Of a stretch of 64,000 bases of DNA, positions 34,674 to 45,215 are shown piece after piece. A program made the translations under genes and the position numbers. The stretch comes from Acanthosepion lycidas. Taxonomy: Eukaryota > Mollusca > Cephalopoda > Sepiida > Sepiidae. Below the pieces are notes generated by a model. That model did not search any database, had not been told where the DNA came from, and was given only the letters and a program-made list of their open reading frames with translations. The stretch is from positions 36,345,411 through 36,409,410 of the forward strand of contig OZ010593.1 of the NCBI GenBank assembly GCA_963932145.1. Direction: 5' to 3'. Each line of letters starts with the position of its first letter. Position 1 is the stretch's first letter.

Positions 34674-34965
34674 ATTCAAGAAAGAAATTCGGATTACAAA
34701 CACAGAAAATGTCTCATATCGAGAATATTTAACATTGAAAAACAAAAGAAAAAATGAATTATTTTTAACAATATGTGGAAATCTCCGCTTTTACCTGAAG
34801 ACGGTCACGGGACCAGAAACACGTGTAGTGTAACATTATGTAAAACAAAGCATAATATTTTTTTTCTAAATAAATCCACATTACAACCAAAAACGTTTAC
34901 GGCACCTCTCTTCTCTTCTTTTTAATATACATACTTTTCTCTCGTTGGAACCACTACAACCTCTT

Positions 34966-34970
<5 letters not shown>
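34674..34970. other. Unassigned segment with CTGAAGA hairpin
   Basis: CTGAAGA, stem GGTC/GACC, AGAAACACGTG at 34797-34838 resembles the hairpin at 222-268. It may be the 3' part of a retroelement, but no coding region was seen next to it. Confidence 0.3.
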
Positions 34971-35014
<44 letters not shown>

Positions 35015-35041
35015 AAAAAATCACACAGCGCTTTTTTATGT
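34971..35041. repeat. (TA)n plus hairpin half-copy
   Basis: TA units to 35010, then TTGTAAAAAATCACACAGCG and CTTTTTTATGTACG, the left half of the palindrome at 34586-34649. Confidence 0.85.
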
Positions 35042-35435
35042 ACGTGTTTAATTTGATTTGGTCACTGATTGAAAGTTCTCATTTCAGTTTTTCTTTCGTT
35101 TTCCATTCCATTCCGGACCTGAAGACTTGGGTGAGACAAGGTTCAGCGATATAGAGGAATGGGTTAATAAAGTTCAGGCTCCCAATAAGACATTTCTCTT
35201 AAAGATGAATAAATAGCAATAACTTTGTATCCTTTCACATCTTAAGGTTTGTACAGTCCGTCTGAAGTTATTATGCAAATCATATAAACGTCAATAACTC
35301 ACTTTGAAAAACTTATGTCAAATTTTAAACGATTAATTTAGATGTCAAAACAAAAGGTTGATGTAAATGTTTAGGTTGTTTATTAATGTTACTGATTTTA
35401 TTTAAAAAAAAACTGCAGTCTGGAGTTATTGTGCA

Positions 35436-35504
35436 GATCAAACTAATATTTGTTTAAGGCCTTCAAAGGCCTTAAACAAATATTAGTTTAATATTAGTTT
35501 GATC
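35436..35504. repeat. Palindrome inside the Tc1-like left end
   Basis: GATCAAACTAATATTTGTTTAAGG is followed by its complement around CCTTCAAAGG, with an extra TAATATTAG before the closing TTTGATC. Confidence 0.85.
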
Positions 35505-35602
35505 TAATAAAAATTGTTTCTTCTTTTTTTCCCTAATCTATGTTGAAAACATGGATAATGGAAAGGATCTAAAAATGCTAAAAAGCAAAAATAACAAAGT
35601 TA

Positions 35603-36560
35603 TTGAGTGAGGAAATGTCCACATTGGAGATATCAAAGGAACTTCATAGATATCATCGAACAATAAAGACGGCTATTGAAAATATAAATAAGTTGAGAAC
35701 TAGAATCAAAGGAAAATCATTTCAGAAACTTTCTTCTCGAGGGGAACGTAAGCTAAAGCGGGTTATAGCGAAACAACCAATTTTGATCAGTGCACAAATC
35801 TCTGGAATTCAGGCAGTCAAGAAGGATAAAAAAAAATGTAGAATACTTCGTAAATTGGAATCTTTCAAGAAATTTCCTAGGCAAACTTCTCTCAGAAAAG
35901 CAAAGATTTTAAAGGGTCACACTTGGGCCAAGAAATATATGAAAATTTACTTTTCTAAAGTAATTTTCGTGAATGAATTCCAGGTGATACTTGTTGGACC
36001 TGATGGATGAAACAAAGGATGGATTTTATCGATGCAGATGTACTTATGGTTAAAAGTAAGCAGCAAGGAGTCGGCAGTGTGATACTATGGGATGGAATTG
36101 ACAACCAAACCACAATTGGAGCATTCAAAGTCGATGTAGCAGTTAAAGTGAACTTTCCTAACTATTACGATTTCATAGGAATGTTTTGTTTTGTTTGTTT
36201 TTTTAACGATACAAGTCCCAGCCTCGCAGTTTCAAATTAATTGTGTATGTGTGCATGACAGCGCTCCTTCTCATGTATCTAAAGCTACCCGTGAACTGTT
36301 TTGGTGTAAAATGTTTATAAGATAAAAAGTGACCACAATCAAGACCCAACATTAATCTGATCGAAAATCAATGGTCATTTGTGAAGATAAAATTATATGA
36401 AGATGACAAACAATATGACAGCAAAGCAAACATATAAAAAGTAATTAAAACCACCATGTCGGAAATTGAACATACAAAAGTAAAAAAATCAATTAATTAA
36501 TGGATAATAGATTGCTGGCTGTTATTGAGAAGGGTCATTATATTAAGATGTAAATGCTTC
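35603..36560 (+). pseudogene. Tc1-like transposase, broken
   Basis: The first frame (35603-36010) has an N-terminal helix-turn-helix region ('STLEISKELHRYHRTIKTAI') and ends in 'VIFVNEFQVILVGPDG', the block around the first catalytic Asp, where the usual D is N. The frame stops at 36010. A second frame (36007-36240) holds 'GVGSVILWDGI', and a third continues with 'HDSAPSHVSKATRELF' (second Asp) near 36252-36300 and 'LIENQWSFVKIKLYED' near 36355-36400. The order is that of the DDE domain of Tc1 transposases. Stop codons, frameshifts and the D-to-N change make it inactive. Confidence 0.85.
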
Positions 36561-36999
36561 AAAGACTTATCCCATGTTTGTTATTTGCTCTATTATAGGT
36601 GATGAAACTATCTAAAAAATAACTTAAGCTTTGTTTTGACGTCTAAATTAATCGCGTAAAATTTGACCAGAATTTTTCGAATATGTTTGTGATTTGCATA
36701 ATAGCTTCAGACTGAGTCTGTGTTTCTTAGTTCCAGCAGTTCTGACCATCGTAGTCATGACCCGTTATGACATATATGCAGGGAGGAATCATTCTCTGTT
36801 CTCATCATTAGTAAGGAGGAAATTCCATGAGGATAGATTCTTTTATGAATCACTCCAAAGATATGTTGTGCAATAGGAAAAACGACTTTGTTTTACTTGA
36901 AAATAGCAGGCGAATAAAGTATGTATGAGGAGATTTAGAAATATCGTTCCAACTAAGAAGGGTTTTTTAATAAATCTTTGGGGTAAAAAATCGTTGGAT

Positions 37000-37345
37000 T
37001 CGGAAAAATAGATAAGGCGGATCGCTTTTCAAAAAGTTCTCTTATTATGGGGATGGATAATTTTCTGTGCAAATTAATTCATTTAATTTAATTCAAATGC
37101 TATATGTCACACATTAAAAAATAGCGTCAATGAAGAAATTCATTTAAGTGGAAATGTTTGGAAACATCGACAATTGTTGAATTGAAACTTTTGGATAAAA
37201 TACGCACACATTTTATTACCCGGGGTACAGTTATAATCAAGCAGAAGATTATGATTGCGTTATATACCGATGTTGAAATTAGATCGAGAAGGACAGCAAT
37301 GACGTTGTTTGAGAATAGTTTGCCAAGATGTGTACATATCAACAT
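37000..37345. repeat. Dispersed repeat D, copy 2
   Basis: Same blocks as 32300-32620: TCGGAAAAATAGATAAGGCGGAT, GATAAAATACGCACACATTTTATTACC, GATTGCGTTATATACC, GAGAATAGTTTGCCAAGATG. Copy 2 has an extra stretch near 37060-37190. Confidence 0.7.
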
Positions 37346-38120
37346 CAACCAGATTCACCTTCCAAAGTCGAAAGAATTAATCAGTATATTTAGAAATAGG
37401 AATGCAGGGAGACATACTTTCAGGATTTGTCACAGGTACCAGTGAAAAAGCAAAATAATCCGCCCCAACTTAGATACAAATACAAACTCTGCGTTAATTT
37501 TTTTTTTCTTTTCGATAGTGATTGTACGAAACCGTAACTGTTCTCTGTCTACATTACATTACCGTAATTCCATTCAAAGTCTTTTGTTGGGACAGCTGTT
37601 GAAAGCTTAACTTGTTATTTCGTTTCATTACCCTACGCCGATTTCAAGATTGAGGGGATTCTTACAGAAATTCATAGTTGAATAATTATTCTGACAATAG
37701 AATAAATTTGAAAACTTATTATATGTATATAAAAAAACAAAACAAAATAACCTTTCGGATCCCAGCATGAGAAAGTCAACCTTACGAACAAATTGCTCAG
37801 TTGTAGTGCAGTGACACAATTATATTGTCTAATACATCTAATAAATAATTAGCTTTGAATGCAACAAAAACAAAAGTTTCTATTTACAGTCGAGATAATG
37901 AAAGCTATGGTTTTCTTCTTTTTGAACTCTCGTAATGAATCCGCTTTTAGCAGCCATTGATTATAAGGATCCCAAACATTAATTATATAAACAGTAATTA
38001 TATTTGAATAGCGGTTATCGGCACAGTAAGTGGGGTTGTCGTGCCAAGTTCAAATTCCAACCGATGTCGTTCCGTTTGCTTTCAATCAAATATTTATAAA
38101 GATATGAATCCAATTTCATC
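37346..38120. other. Unrecognised intergenic DNA
   Basis: No gene or named repeat recognised. Confidence 0.4.
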
Positions 38121-38127
38121 TTCACTA

Positions 38128-38212
38128 CACCAGTTCCCGTACAATCACCGAAGTTAAGCAACGTTGAGCCTGGTTAGTACGAGTAACCGCGTGGGAAGAG
38201 CAGGTGCTGTAA
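38128..38212 (+). rRNA. 5S rRNA-derived pseudogene fragment
   Basis: CACCAGTTCCCGTACAATCA, CGAAGTTAAGCAACGTTGAG, CCTGGTTAGTAC and GGTGCTGTAA follow the order of the internal and 3' parts of animal 5S rRNA (CCGATC..GAAGTTAAGCA..GCCTGGTTAGTACTTGGATGG..GGGTGCTGT). About ten bases are missing after GTTAGTAC, where TTGGATGGG should stand, and the 5' third is absent. It cannot be a working 5S gene. It is followed at once by an Arg-tRNA-like SINE part. Confidence 0.75.
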
Positions 38213-38335
38213 TTTGGATTCTCGGATGGTGTAATTGATAACGGCTGGGAGTTTTCAAATTTCAACCATGTTCCCTTACGGGCAAATACCCTATGAGAAA
38301 CGCGTATGAATCCACATTTTCTACCAATTATGAAT
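38213..38335 (+). mobile_element. Arg-tRNA-type SINE fragment fused to the 5S piece
   Basis: GGATGGTGTAATTGATAACGG matches the A-box head of the SINE at 18216, a weak B box (TTTTCAAATTTC) follows, and CCCTTACGGGCAAATACCCT with GTATGAATCCACATTTTCT match its body. The head-to-body distance is shorter than in other copies. Confidence 0.55.
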
Positions 38336-38650
38336 TAATTCGTAGTATTTTAATTTCACTTAAACATTATTATCTTCAAAAATTTCTTAATCTAAAAAAA
38401 TAATATTGATGGCTTTAAATAAACTGCCTAGGGTGGATAAGCCATAAAAACAAATCAGTCAATCCTAAAAATTGTTCCTGCTATCCCCAGACATGAGTTA
38501 ATAAAATAGTACATAACATCGACTATATAACTGGAAGGTAAATTGAATTTAGTAAACATGGCGCACTGATAGGCATCCTCAGCTATCTTAAGAAATCATT
38601 AAATGATAATGGTTTGTTTAGAAGAAATGTAGCAATAATAATGACTATAG

Positions 38651-38651
<1 letters not shown>
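38336..38651. other. Unrecognised intergenic DNA
   Basis: No gene recognised. Confidence 0.4.

Positions 38652-38726
<75 letters not shown>
38652..38726. repeat. (TA)n microsatellite
   Basis: About 37 TA units, with a shorter run at 38739-38754. Confidence 0.95.
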
Positions 38727-38730
<4 letters not shown>

Positions 38731-38754
38731 TGCATATAATATATATATATATAT

Positions 38755-39562
38755 AGCATAATTCTTCAAGTAAAATTGAATTGACTTCTAGAAGTCGCTG
38801 GCGTATTTCGTATAGAGAAAAACGTTAAAATTACCTTCCTTCATTCCCTGACGTTCGACGATGGTCTAGATGTAAGAGATCTGACTGATGACAAGTGAGT
38901 CGTGTTCCGTGTCTGTCTGTGTGTGTTAGGATATGGATTTAAATCCGACAGAATTTTAATTTATTTCTTCAAATGTTATTTTTTAAATGGATACACATAT
39001 TTGAGTAGATGCTCTGTTTTTATTTATTTCTTAAGCCGTATATTTATTTATTTACATCTGCCGGCTTGAATATTCGAGAAATATGAATCGGATTTGCATA
39101 ATTTTTTTTTTCATTATTAAGTCTTTCCCTTTGCCGGGGTCATGCAACAGATTTTCACCATACTGAACAACATTCTCAGTACACTTTTCAAGTTTCTGCT
39201 ATTTGGATTTTAGCTTTTTCTATTCTCAAATGGTGGTGAAGATTCAGTATTTTTCCTCTTTGCCGGACGTGCATTTACCCTCGTCGTTAAGTTTGTTTGG
39301 TGGGTGTGCATGGTATGTACACGTAGTCATGACATCGTGAAGTAGCCAAAGGAGTATAAAATACGCATTCCCACAAATAATACTTGTAACTACGTAATGA
39401 TTGCGTGTAAACGCATAAAACCTTTAGTTGTGGTCGATTATTGTTCACGGGTAAATTATTTATTAAATATATTAAGGCTGTACCAGTTAATATGACACTG
39501 AGTGCGCTTTTTCCGATGTGCCTCTAGAGCGTACTCTCTTTTGCGTTTCTTATATTTTATTT
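38755..39562. other. Intergenic DNA with a third piece of repeat B
   Basis: CTGTTTTTATTTATTTCTTAAGCCGTATATTTATTTATT...CCGGCTTGAATATTCGAGAAA near 39012-39085 matches repeat B (19221 and 19615). No gene recognised. Confidence 0.5.
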
Positions 39563-39587
39563 AATATATATATATATATATATATAT

Positions 39588-39726
39588 AAGTGAACATAGA
39601 AGTCAACACTAAGAGGCGACAGTCTGTTTAATGCTAGATGTAAACGTCAGGAGCACTCGTGACCTGACGATTGCATCTAGCATGAAACAGACTGTCGGCC
39701 CTAAGTGTTGACTTCTATGTTCACTT
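39588..39726. repeat. 139 bp palindrome
   Basis: AAGTGAACATAGAAGTCAAC and GCGACAGTCTGTTT and ATGCTAGATG and CGTCAGG are each mirrored in order by their complements, around a centre at GCACTCGTG. Arms differ only by small loops (for example AGAGG opposite GCCC). (TA)n lies on the left and the GCTCT...ATTGAGCAC motif on the right. No coding capacity. Confidence 0.9.
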
Positions 39727-39740
39727 TTATATTTACACAC

Positions 39741-39771
39741 GCTCTATCTCTGACATTGAGCACTTTATCCT
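39741..39771 (+). other. GCTCT...ATTGAGCACT motif, copy 3
   Basis: GCTCTATCTCTGACATTGAGCACTTTAT follows the 139 bp palindrome by about 15 bases. Another TA tract begins near 39796. Confidence 0.6.
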
Positions 39772-39796
39772 ATAAATATAGCACATCTTAAGACTA

Positions 39797-40142
39797 TATA
39801 TATATATATATATAGTTTTAAAAAATATATACATCCTCTTCTCACGCAAACACGCACACACACACAAAAAGACATATGAATCTATATGAAGATCGATCAA
39901 TAAATCCGTGATATGTCACGTGCTTTTTAACTTAATTTTGATCTGAAATTTTAATTGTATAATATTCATTCCACGTGATTGATATTCAACATTGAATTAA
40001 GTATATTGTCAATGAAGGAAATAATATTTCTTTGACTGGCAGACTTATCGATTTACCTAAATATAAACAATATCTATCTTTTTGTGTGAATAACAAAGTT
40101 ATGTACAGATAAAGCTGTACAAGAGTACATTATACAAACTAT
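39797..40142. other. Unrecognised intergenic DNA with short TA and CA tracts
   Basis: TA units at 39797-39814 and a CA run near 39853-39865. No gene recognised. Confidence 0.5.
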
Positions 40143-40166
40143 CGCGCGCGCACACACACACACGCG

Positions 40167-40214
<48 letters not shown>
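40143..40214. repeat. CG/CA/TA compound microsatellite
   Basis: CGCG, CACA and TA units in succession. Confidence 0.95.
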
Positions 40215-40216
<2 letters not shown>

Positions 40217-40429
40217 GTGAGAGAGATATATATGTATATGTTGGTTAATCTCTATTATGTGTTTTCCGGAATTTTATCAATACTTTGTTTTGTTGTTATT
40301 CTTTTTAATTTTCCCCTGGTTCCTTCCCGCGTTCCATTATTGGCCATAGAACTATGATAATAGGCGGCCGGTGTGTATTGCAAGTCGCCTGAATTAATTG
40401 TGTCAATAAGACAGGCATTCTACGATTAG

Positions 40430-41010
40430 GTATGAACAGAACAGTACATTAGAACTTGAGAAGGAACAAAACAAGGGAAAGAGGAAAAATGTAGGGGAAG
40501 ATGGCAAATAGAGGGAGAGGAGAATTAGACAAGAAAAACAAATTATTATTATTATTATTATTGTTGTTGTTGTTGCTGTTGTTCTTGCTGTTGCTGTTGA
40601 TGATGATGATGATGATGATTGTTGTTGTATATTAATTGTAAAATAATGATAAAGAAAAAGCTATAGAAGAAAGGGAGCTGCGAGAGCAACAAAACCAAAA
40701 AAGAAAGACAGAAAGAAAGAAACGAACGCAGGCAAGTGTATTAGAAAGAGGAAGACGTTGAATACAAGAATATTGGTGAAAACAAGAATAGCAGAATAAT
40801 GATTTGAAGAGGAATAGTAGAATACTTGGAAAAAAGAATATGAGAATACTAGAATAATGATGAGAATGTGGTAGTAAACTATAATACTGATGAAAAGATG
40901 AATATAAGAAAAATGGTGAAGAAAAGTGAGAATAGCAGATTAATGGCGATGAAGAAGAAGCATAGCAAAAACATGATAAGGAAAGATAATAAAACCGGAA
41001 TGATGATTCG
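40430..41010. other. Purine-rich block
   Basis: The plus strand is rich in AGAAGA/GAATA words. The 137-codon minus frame at 40632-41045 (Ser/Phe/Leu-rich) mirrors this skew and has no domain. Confidence 0.55.
40542..40628. repeat. (ATT)n(GTT)n(GAT)n trinucleotide repeat
   Basis: ATT units, then TTG with CTG interruptions, then GAT units. Confidence 0.95.
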
Positions 41011-41123
41011 CTCTTGAAAATAATTAGCATGAATGTCACCTTCATCTACCACATAATAATCAGTTTCTTCGTATATTTGATATATCCATCGATCTTCTTT
41101 CCAATTTATTCTGGTATTATTAG

Positions 41124-41124
<1 letters not shown>

Positions 41125-41155
<31 letters not shown>

Positions 41156-41203
41156 GTAGTAGTAGTAGTAGTAGTATTTGTTGTAGTAGTAGTAGTAGTA
41201 GTA
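41125..41203. repeat. (ATT)n(AGT)n trinucleotide repeat
   Basis: ATT units to about 41154, then AGT units with one break. Confidence 0.95.
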
Positions 41204-41690
41204 TCTTATGTGGGTTAATATTTATTTTCTTTTAAGCGTTGGACAATAAAATATACAAGCACTGATTCTCAAATTGCTCCACGTGATCTCAGTTACAATA
41301 TTCCAGCATCCATTCAATTTGTCAGGACGTGCTGCAATGTTTGGGGATTCGCCACAAACTGAAGCTTAACAATCTACTTAATCTCGTCCTCGATACGGAG
41401 TCGCAAACCTTTTATCACAATTTTGACGTTGAACAGAAGCCAAAAATTGTCAAATCTCGTCTACAATAAAAGCTGAAAAACCTAGTTCACGTGATATTTT
41501 ACCAAAAACGAGCATGTGACTGACGAAAACTGCTAAAAACTTAACAGCAATGTCGATGGGATTCTCACATCTTCTCGTTCTTGAGTTGTCAATCCTTGAG
41601 TTTCGGCATGCATTTCTTCTTTTTCTCTGATTATCATTATCATCCTCGTCATCATCATTCGTGTATGTTTTTTCCTGCTTTGTATCCTGT
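41204..41690. other. Unrecognised intergenic DNA
   Basis: The minus frame 41450-41704 has an acidic low-complexity start derived from a CATCATC tract. Its first codons continue the 3' edge of the LINE to the right. No host gene recognised. Confidence 0.35.
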
Positions 41691-41694
41691 AGAG

Positions 41695-44300
41695 CCGGGT
41701 CCAAACTATGGTTCTTAGGCCCTATAGAAGAATTGTCATTTCATTGATAGCACTTTTCTTAGTATATGAGATGTTCCTGCTAGGGCTATTTTCTGGGCAA
41801 CCTCTATGTTGATGTTACCTGGGACACTGTTAGTAAAATTGTCTATGTTTTTCCCCGACGAGGCCCAGTGCTCCGATTACTGTTGGTACAGCCTCAGTCG
41901 CCATCTCATTAATCTCGAACTTCAGGTCCTTGTATTTGGATAATTTCTCGATAATTTTCATGGAGGCATGTCTCTCAGATAGTACTGCTATATAAATAAG
42001 CATATACTTCCTGGATTTCTTGGTTTTATGATAATATCAGGTCGGCTGGCATGTATTTCCCTATCAGTTTGAATTGTTTTGTCCCTGAGGATAGTTATAC
42101 GTTATTTTGGGTAAATGTGTCTGGTTGGTCTCATACCATCTCTCAGTGGTTTCGATTTTGGGCTTCTTGCCTATCTTCCAGTGCACATATGGTGCTACCT
42201 TGTCATCTCTGTGGGTATATTCATCTTTTTGTTAGTTCCGGACATACTGAGATTATATGGTCGACAATTTTATCGTATTTTCCGCAATCTAGCAATTCGG
42301 GTATGTTCCATCCTTGATTATGTAATAAATAGGCCTTCTGTTTTTGTTGGTAAGGTTTCAGATACGTTATGCTGTTTCTTCAATTTCTATGGTGATAAAG
42401 TGGATTTGGTGTTTTGTAGGAGACGATCATTTGTTTTTGTGAGGTATGATTCCATTAAGTTCGCTTTCTTGTATCAGACGATCCTATAGAATTCTTTTCG
42501 GGTCTTTTTCTTCATAATTGAATGTTGTTTTCCCTCTACTTCATTAAGTATTTGTGTTTACCATCATGGTCCTGTTCTGTTATCTTGTTGATATCAAAAT
42601 ATAAATTTGTAGTTTTCGTTAGTTTACCACCCTTGAAAGTGGCTTTCGCACATTTTTTTTATTCCGAACTCCATCGTAATGTCTTCGCTGAAGATTTTGA
42701 CAATGGTGAATAGGTTTTTCTGCTGGGTGTCATCCTTGGCAAACGTTTTAAGATCATCAATATAGAATAGGTTATTCACTTTGCCATTCTGTGACTTATC
42801 CTTAGCTACTGTCGTTCAGTACGCAGCTGACTTGCGCTAATGCAAGGCAAAAGAGTAGTGGTTACAATGAATCTCCTTGGAAGATCACGCTTTTGTTGTT
42901 GATTGGTCTCACAATTAATTACCCGATTGTATGGTTTAAGTTTAGTGTGGTATTCCAGTTTTTCATGATCTCCGTTATGAATTTGACCGTTTTGAGGACA
43001 CACTTTTTTTTTCATCTCTATACATGAGTGTGGTACACGATTGAACGCATTTCTGCAGTTGGTCTATGCTGTTACTAAGTTTCTTTTTCTTGTTTTCACC
43101 TCTTCCAATATTGTTTTATTGATAATTAGTTGGTCCTTGCACCCGTAACTTCCTATTTTACATCCCTTCTGTTCTGCTTGGAGTAAATTGTTCTTCTCAA
43201 GGAAGTTGTATGTCTTCTCGGTTATGATAGAAGTAAGGATCCTGCACATTGTTGGTAGGCAGGTGATGGGTCTATAGTTTTTTGGGTTTTGCGTCTCTTC
43301 TGTTTTTGAGAGTAGTTATGTTACTCCCCACGTGAGCTATTTGAGGGATATTTCTGGGTTTATAATTATATCATTGTATGTTCGTGCAAGGTCTTGGTGT
43401 GTGTTAGATTTTTTTTTATCCAATAATTGTCCGTTCATTCTATTCGTGTTTTTTTTTTTATAGTTTTTGGTTTTGCGGTTGTTTCATTAATATTGGTTCC
43501 GTCCATTTTTGACACTCTACACGTGTGCATTGTTTCTGTTGTTACTTGATCAATGTGACGCTTCCATTGTTCATTTTGAAGTTTTCCCACATCTCACACC
43601 AGAGCTCACGACCTCCTAGATATTAGGTGGGTCATTTATCTCTATTTTATTTTTCCCAGTTCTCGATATAGTTTCTTGGCATCATCTTTGAAGATCTTGT
43701 TTTGCCTGAAGAATATGTTTTCTTTTTTCATAACGCCTGATTCTCTCCGCATGGATTTGTTGTCTCGGCTTCTCTTTAACTTTTGGCTCGTCAGTCTTAT
43801 TCTTTACGTTATGGCTTTCATTTGTTTCCTTTTTCTTTCATTTTCGAGCCCTCCTTGTCTACTTCACTTAGAAGTGACAATTCTTCTCGTAGTTTATTTA
43901 TTTCGATTAACATTTTTTTCTTTCCAGGCTGGCATTTTTCGTTTACATGGTGTTTTTACTTTCTCACCTATTATATCTGTGATCGTCACCAAGGCCGCGT
44001 ATATAAGATGTTTAATTTCTGTCAAGTCCATCGGTCTTTCCATTTCGTACCTTATTCTTTAACCGCTTGGTCAGCGAGATTGATGGGGTTTTTCGGGGGG
44101 GGGGGGTCACTTGACAGTTCATTCTTACTTTTGGAATTGTAGGTCTTTACCCGAAAGATACTTCCTTTACATTCTCCCATTTATATCGGACTTTTTTTGC
44201 CATCTCTCTTTCTCTCTCATATTCGTCATTATCTTCCCTAATTTGTTTGTGTACCTTACAGAGATTATTACAACTGGTTTCTGTTTATTTCCCTGAATGT
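41695..44300 (-). pseudogene. R2/R4-like LINE reverse transcriptase, heavily decayed
   Basis: Minus-strand translation across many frame changes gives, from high to low coordinates: 'KMPAWKEKMLIEINKLREEL' (about 43860-43935), 'NPKNYRPITCLPTMCRILTSIITEKTYNFLE' region (43200-43300, the start of the palm), 'EQKGCKIGSYGCKDQLIINK' (43100-43180), 'ALAQVSCVLND' (about 42830), 'FYIDDLKTFAKDD' with the YxDD catalytic box (about 42735-42775), 'GKLTKTTNLYFDI' (about 42600), and 'VPTVIGALGLVGE' (about 41860-41895). The order fits reverse transcriptases of the R2/R4-like branch. A single open frame never exceeds about 90 codons, so it is long dead. No restriction-like endonuclease was recognised at the C-terminus. 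Confidence 0.65.
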
Positions 44301-44351
44301 ATCACCTCTGCGTTGTTGGCATTTAACCCCGCGATATTAAAGTTTAATCTA

Positions 44352-44354
<3 letters not shown>

Positions 44355-44384
<30 letters not shown>
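44355..44384. repeat. (ATT)n trinucleotide repeat
   Basis: About ten ATT units. Confidence 0.95.
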
Positions 44385-45105
44385 TAACAACATTCATCCT
44401 TCAACAGTTACTATGTTTAATTCAGTTTTAATTCTTCATGTAATTTATAAGTAAATAATATTTTTCTCTTCAACAAATTTCCCACCATTTAAATATTTTG
44501 CCTATATATACTCAGTAGACGTCATTTATAAATAGGTAACTTAACCACGAAAATATGTTTACAATTTTTTTTTTTTTTGTTTGTTTGTTTTTTAACTTTT
44601 ATGCGTAAAATAAGGATCGGCTTCAATCAAACCGTAAACAGCCCAAAACAAAACAAAAAAAAAGATTCATTTTACATTTCCTTGGTGCCGTTCAAAAAAA
44701 AAAATATTGGTTCATTTCTTCTCTTCAAAATCGTTATTCTTTATATAAGGCAACATTCCTGTAGCTGCTACAGGAAAATAGTGTGTCGTATTAAAAATAA
44801 CACAATCATGTGTTCACCTTTTTCACTGTATCTAACTAAAGCCTTTACATATGTGAGGTACAAAAAATATCATTGGTTACTCCTTCAGTTTTTCTGAGAC
44901 GTGCTCACCTTATATCACGAACTTGCAGGTAAAATGTTACAAAGCAACCAATAAGGAAGAAGATACAGTTTCGAATATTTCTTGAAATATTCATTGTTTT
45001 TGATTATTTCATTGAAACAAAATAATTTTTTTCTTGTTTCACATTAAATGACCAAGTGTTATGAGATAACATTACATTTTAAATATAATATTCTATTGTT
45101 TATAG
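44385..45105. other. Unrecognised AT-rich intergenic DNA
   Basis: The plus frame 44577-44897 (106 codons) starts in a poly-T/GTTT tract and has no domain. Confidence 0.4.
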
Positions 45106-45109
45106 TCCA

Positions 45110-45215
45110 CTTTCTCATGAATGTTATTGGGGAAAATACGAATTCGACCTCTTCTTCCAATATTTATGGGTTATAGTAGGGTAAACTGGGCTCTCTAACC
45201 TTGTGTAGAATTCAG
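45110..45215 (+). mobile_element. Arg-tRNA-type SINE, body fragment
   Basis: AATACGAATTCGACCTCTTCTTCC and TATGGGTTATAGTAGGGTAAACTGGGCTCT match the body of the SINE family in the plus orientation. Head and tail are missing. Confidence 0.5.

Larger units (their letters stand above)
35254..36720 (+). mobile_element. Tc1-like DNA transposon (inactive), 1.47 kb
   Basis: The left terminus CAGTCCGTCTGAAGTTATTA (TA at 35252-35253) is matched by the reverse complement of the right end (CAGACTCAGTCTGAAGCTAT). The terminal inverted repeat extends about 105 bases, to the shared GATTAATTTAGA(T/C)GTCAAAAC. An inner copy of the tip, CAGTCTGGAGTTATTGTGCA, lies at 35416, as in the IR/DR layout of some Tc1-like elements. 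The right flank reads TG instead of TA, a later change. A broken transposase lies inside. Confidence 0.85.

Noticed and set aside
38128-38212. Working 5S rRNA gene
   Set aside because: The 5' third and about ten bases of the 3' internal region are missing.
38885-38920. CTGATGA near 38892 considered as another hammerhead
   Set aside because: No GAAA box, no pairing stem I and no cleavage triplet in the right place.
43676-44142. 128- and 119-codon plus-strand frames suggesting a membrane protein
   Set aside because: They are antisense shadows of the minus-strand R2/R4-like LINE relic.
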